Source of the DNA: Kiritimatiellia bacterium
GTDB lineage: Bacteria > Verrucomicrobiota > Kiritimatiellia > RFP12 > UBA1067
Assembly: GCA_024405255.1 (NCBI GenBank)
Contig: JAKSOY010000018.1
Span: 1-33,612 of the forward strand
Reading direction: 5' to 3'
Length of the DNA: 33,612 bases
The translations under genes were made by a program, and so were the position numbers. The notes below the pieces were generated by a model, which was not told where the DNA came from, did no database searches, and saw nothing but the letters and a program-made list of their open reading frames with translations. Positions 32,146-33,612 of the stretch are shown piece after piece. The stretch's first letter is position 1. The number at the start of each line of letters is the position of its first letter.

Positions 32146-33612
32146 TCAGAAGCGTACCGTAAATTCCCAGCGGATGAAATACGCCGGACGCGACGAGTCG
32201 TAATAGTCGCCAGGATTGAAGACTTCCGCCACGACGTGTCCGAACACTTCAAAGCGCTTGATGCCCTGCGCCTCCTTCGGACGCAACAACAGCGGGAAGT
32301 CGTAGCGGATGGACGACAGAAGGCCCTTGTAAAGGCTGTCGCCCGACCCATCGGCGTGTCCCTGATGATCCTGAACGGCGGCCCACATCGGTCCCGAATA
32401 GAGCGCGAGGCTGTGGTGCGGCCCGAATTCGGCACCCAGCGTCAGCTTCGTATAGAGCATATTGCTCCAATACCCCAGACCGTAAAGCGTACCGTACTGC
32501 ATCATCTCGGAATCGCAAGGGGCACGTGCCCACATCGGGTCCCACGCCGTATCATTGTCGTCGGCGCCGTTCCGCTGACGGTCACCCGACAGGTAGTAGG
32601 CCGACAGGCGCGAATACGGACGAATCCCCTGATAGGTCTTTTCCTTGTGGAAATCAATCGCGGCATAACCCATCCAGCCACCGGCCTGCGTATTGTTCGA
32701 ACGCGTGCCAAACTGTTTCGCGACATCGAAATCGAACGACAGGTTGTCCGTCACCTGCGGCATGATGTGCCACCCGACGGCCGTAATCTGCTTGTCTTCG
32801 ACACGCTCGCCCTTCGGCGTCTTGTACGACTCGTTATGCTTGTGCACGACATAGAGCTGATAGGGCAGATTCTCGCCGAAAACATCTTCCGCCAGAAAAT
32901 GGTTCCAGACGAGTCCGCCGCCCCATTCGTCCATCCCCTGATCGTCGCCCGGATGAATGGCGTTCATCGGACGATGACGCGAATGACGTGAGCCATAGCG
33001 GTAGATGTTCTTGCCATTGTCGTAAAGCGCGAACGAATCGAGCGACGACTTCTCGGACGTGTGGAACGTGAAGCGGGCCATATCGGCATAGCACGAACGC
33101 GAACCGACATAGGGGGCGCCATCCAGCATCAGGCGATCGAGGCCGAGCACCGAATGGCGGCCGTCGAAGAGATCCTGACGGCCAAGACGGAAATCAAGAA
33201 AATCGTCGAAGAGGCCACGTCCCTCGAAGTAGAGGTTGTCGAGGATGACTTCATCCGGAAAGTTGTAATTGCGGAATTTGCGCTTCGTGCCGTTCTTCAC
33301 GACATACTCGCGCATTTCATCCACGACACGTGCATAGAGGCCAAAGTCCTCGGTATCCAGTCGCGCCCAGACGCGCGGACGATACCGAATGTGGTTCTGC
33401 GCTTCCTTGTAGGCGCGCGGCATCATGGCTCCCGGCGCACCCGGAAGTCCGGGCACGTTGTGCATAATCTCCTGTCGCAGACGGAAATCAGCACCGGCGT
33501 CAAACTTGAGCGACGAATTCCGATCCGGCGCGGGGACCTTTTCGGCCGCGGGTCCAGCCCACACGCTCGCCACGGACAATGCCGCAACACCCAACGAGAG
33601 CATTCTTCTCAC
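32146..33612 (-). CDS. AlgE/alginate-export-type outer-membrane beta-barrel, 5' end at window edge
   Basis: An outer-membrane porin-like barrel. The visible part has a signal peptide (LGVAALSVASVWA), then repeated amphipathic strands with aromatic girdles (NHIRYRPRVWARL, FLDFRLGRQDLFDG, YQLYVVHKHNES) and ends in FTVRF, the C-terminal phenylalanine needed for barrel insertion. The pattern FRLRQE...RYRPRVWARL...LGRQDL matches the alginate-export-domain family, which includes porins for many substrates. The true start may be the ATG at 33603 or lie upstream of the window, since the first codon here (GTG) is at the very edge. It precedes the GT25 gene by 30 bases. The cargo cannot be inferred; anionic oligosaccharides are possible. 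Confidence 0.75.
   Translation of the reverse strand: MRRMLSLGVAALSVASVWAGPAAEKVPAPDRNSSLKFDAGADFRLRQEIMHNVPGLPGAPGAMMPRAYKEAQNHIRYRPRVWARLDTEDFGLYARVVDEMREYVVKNGTKRKFRNYNFPDEVILDNLYFEGRGLFDDFLDFRLGRQDLFDGRHSVLGLDRLMLDGAPYVGSRSCYADMARFTFHTSEKSSLDSFALYDNGKNIYRYGSRHSRHRPMNAIHPGDDQGMDEWGGGLVWNHFLAEDVFGENLPYQLYVVHKHNESYKTPKGERVEDKQITAVGWHIMPQVTDNLSFDFDVAKQFGTRSNNTQAGGWMGYAAIDFHKEKTYQGIRPYSRLSAYYLSGDRQRNGADDNDTAWDPMWARAPCDSEMMQYGTLYGLGYWSNMLYTKLTLGAEFGPHHSLALYSGPMWAAVQDHQGHADGSGDSLYKGLLSSIRYDFPLLLRPKEAQGIKRFEVFGHVVAEVFNPGDYYDSSRPAYFIRWEFTVRF

Overview
The window is about 60% GC and gene-dense. Nearly every gene is on the minus strand; only rlmI is on the plus strand. No rRNA, tRNA, CRISPR array or complete mobile element was recognised. 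The content suggests a Gram-negative member of the PVC superphylum that lives on plant polysaccharides, most likely Kiritimatiellota or Lentisphaerota from a gut or anoxic habitat. The reasons are many Sec, lipoprotein or Tat exported glycan-active enzymes, a very large CotH/lamin-tail surface protein, an AlgE-like porin, CE15 and DUF5703 enzymes, and no SusC/SusD pair. The phylum is an inference from gene content.

Layout, right to left (the direction of most transcription). (1) 33612-30296: a porin-like outer-membrane barrel (start outside the window), then a GT25 and a GT2 glycosyltransferase whose stop and start overlap by one base. (2) 30139-25037: a roughly 1700-residue secreted CotH/LTD protein with its own promoter. 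(3) 24865-23057: a GH127-type beta-L-arabinofuranosidase with its own promoter and a structured leader, tail to tail with (4) plus-strand rlmI (21832-23052), which looks leaderless. (5) A likely nine-gene transcript from a promoter at 21773-21801: CE15 glucuronoyl esterase, trxB, an uncharacterised protein, a Ca2+/Na+ exchanger, rfbA, rfbD, GH2 beta-galactosidase lipoprotein, secreted tyrosine phosphatase, TIM-barrel sugar isomerase. An 88-bp octamer repeat lies within this run. (6) A likely six-gene operon with a strong promoter (10287-10315) and a terminator (1101-1133): secreted F5/8C-type protein, short polyprenyl diphosphate synthase, alkaline-phosphatase-superfamily protein, Tat-exported metallo-beta-lactamase-fold protein, DUF5703/GH95-like hydrolase, GH51 alpha-L-arabinofuranosidase. 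(7) The left edge (1-1086) differs: lower GC at the far end, a LamG-like tail-fibre-style protein, a small unknown protein and a gene remnant. It looks like the border of a phage-derived or otherwise transferred segment.

Together the enzymes fit trimming of arabinose- and galactose-rich plant cell-wall glycans: GH51 and GH127 for alpha- and beta-linked L-arabinofuranose, GH2 for galactosides, the DUF5703 enzyme for an unknown residue, and CE15 for glucuronoyl ester links to lignin. The most puzzling feature is operon (6), which places an isoprenoid synthase and a phosphatase-fold protein among these secreted hydrolases. All six promoters I could place carry an extended -10 (TGn) element.
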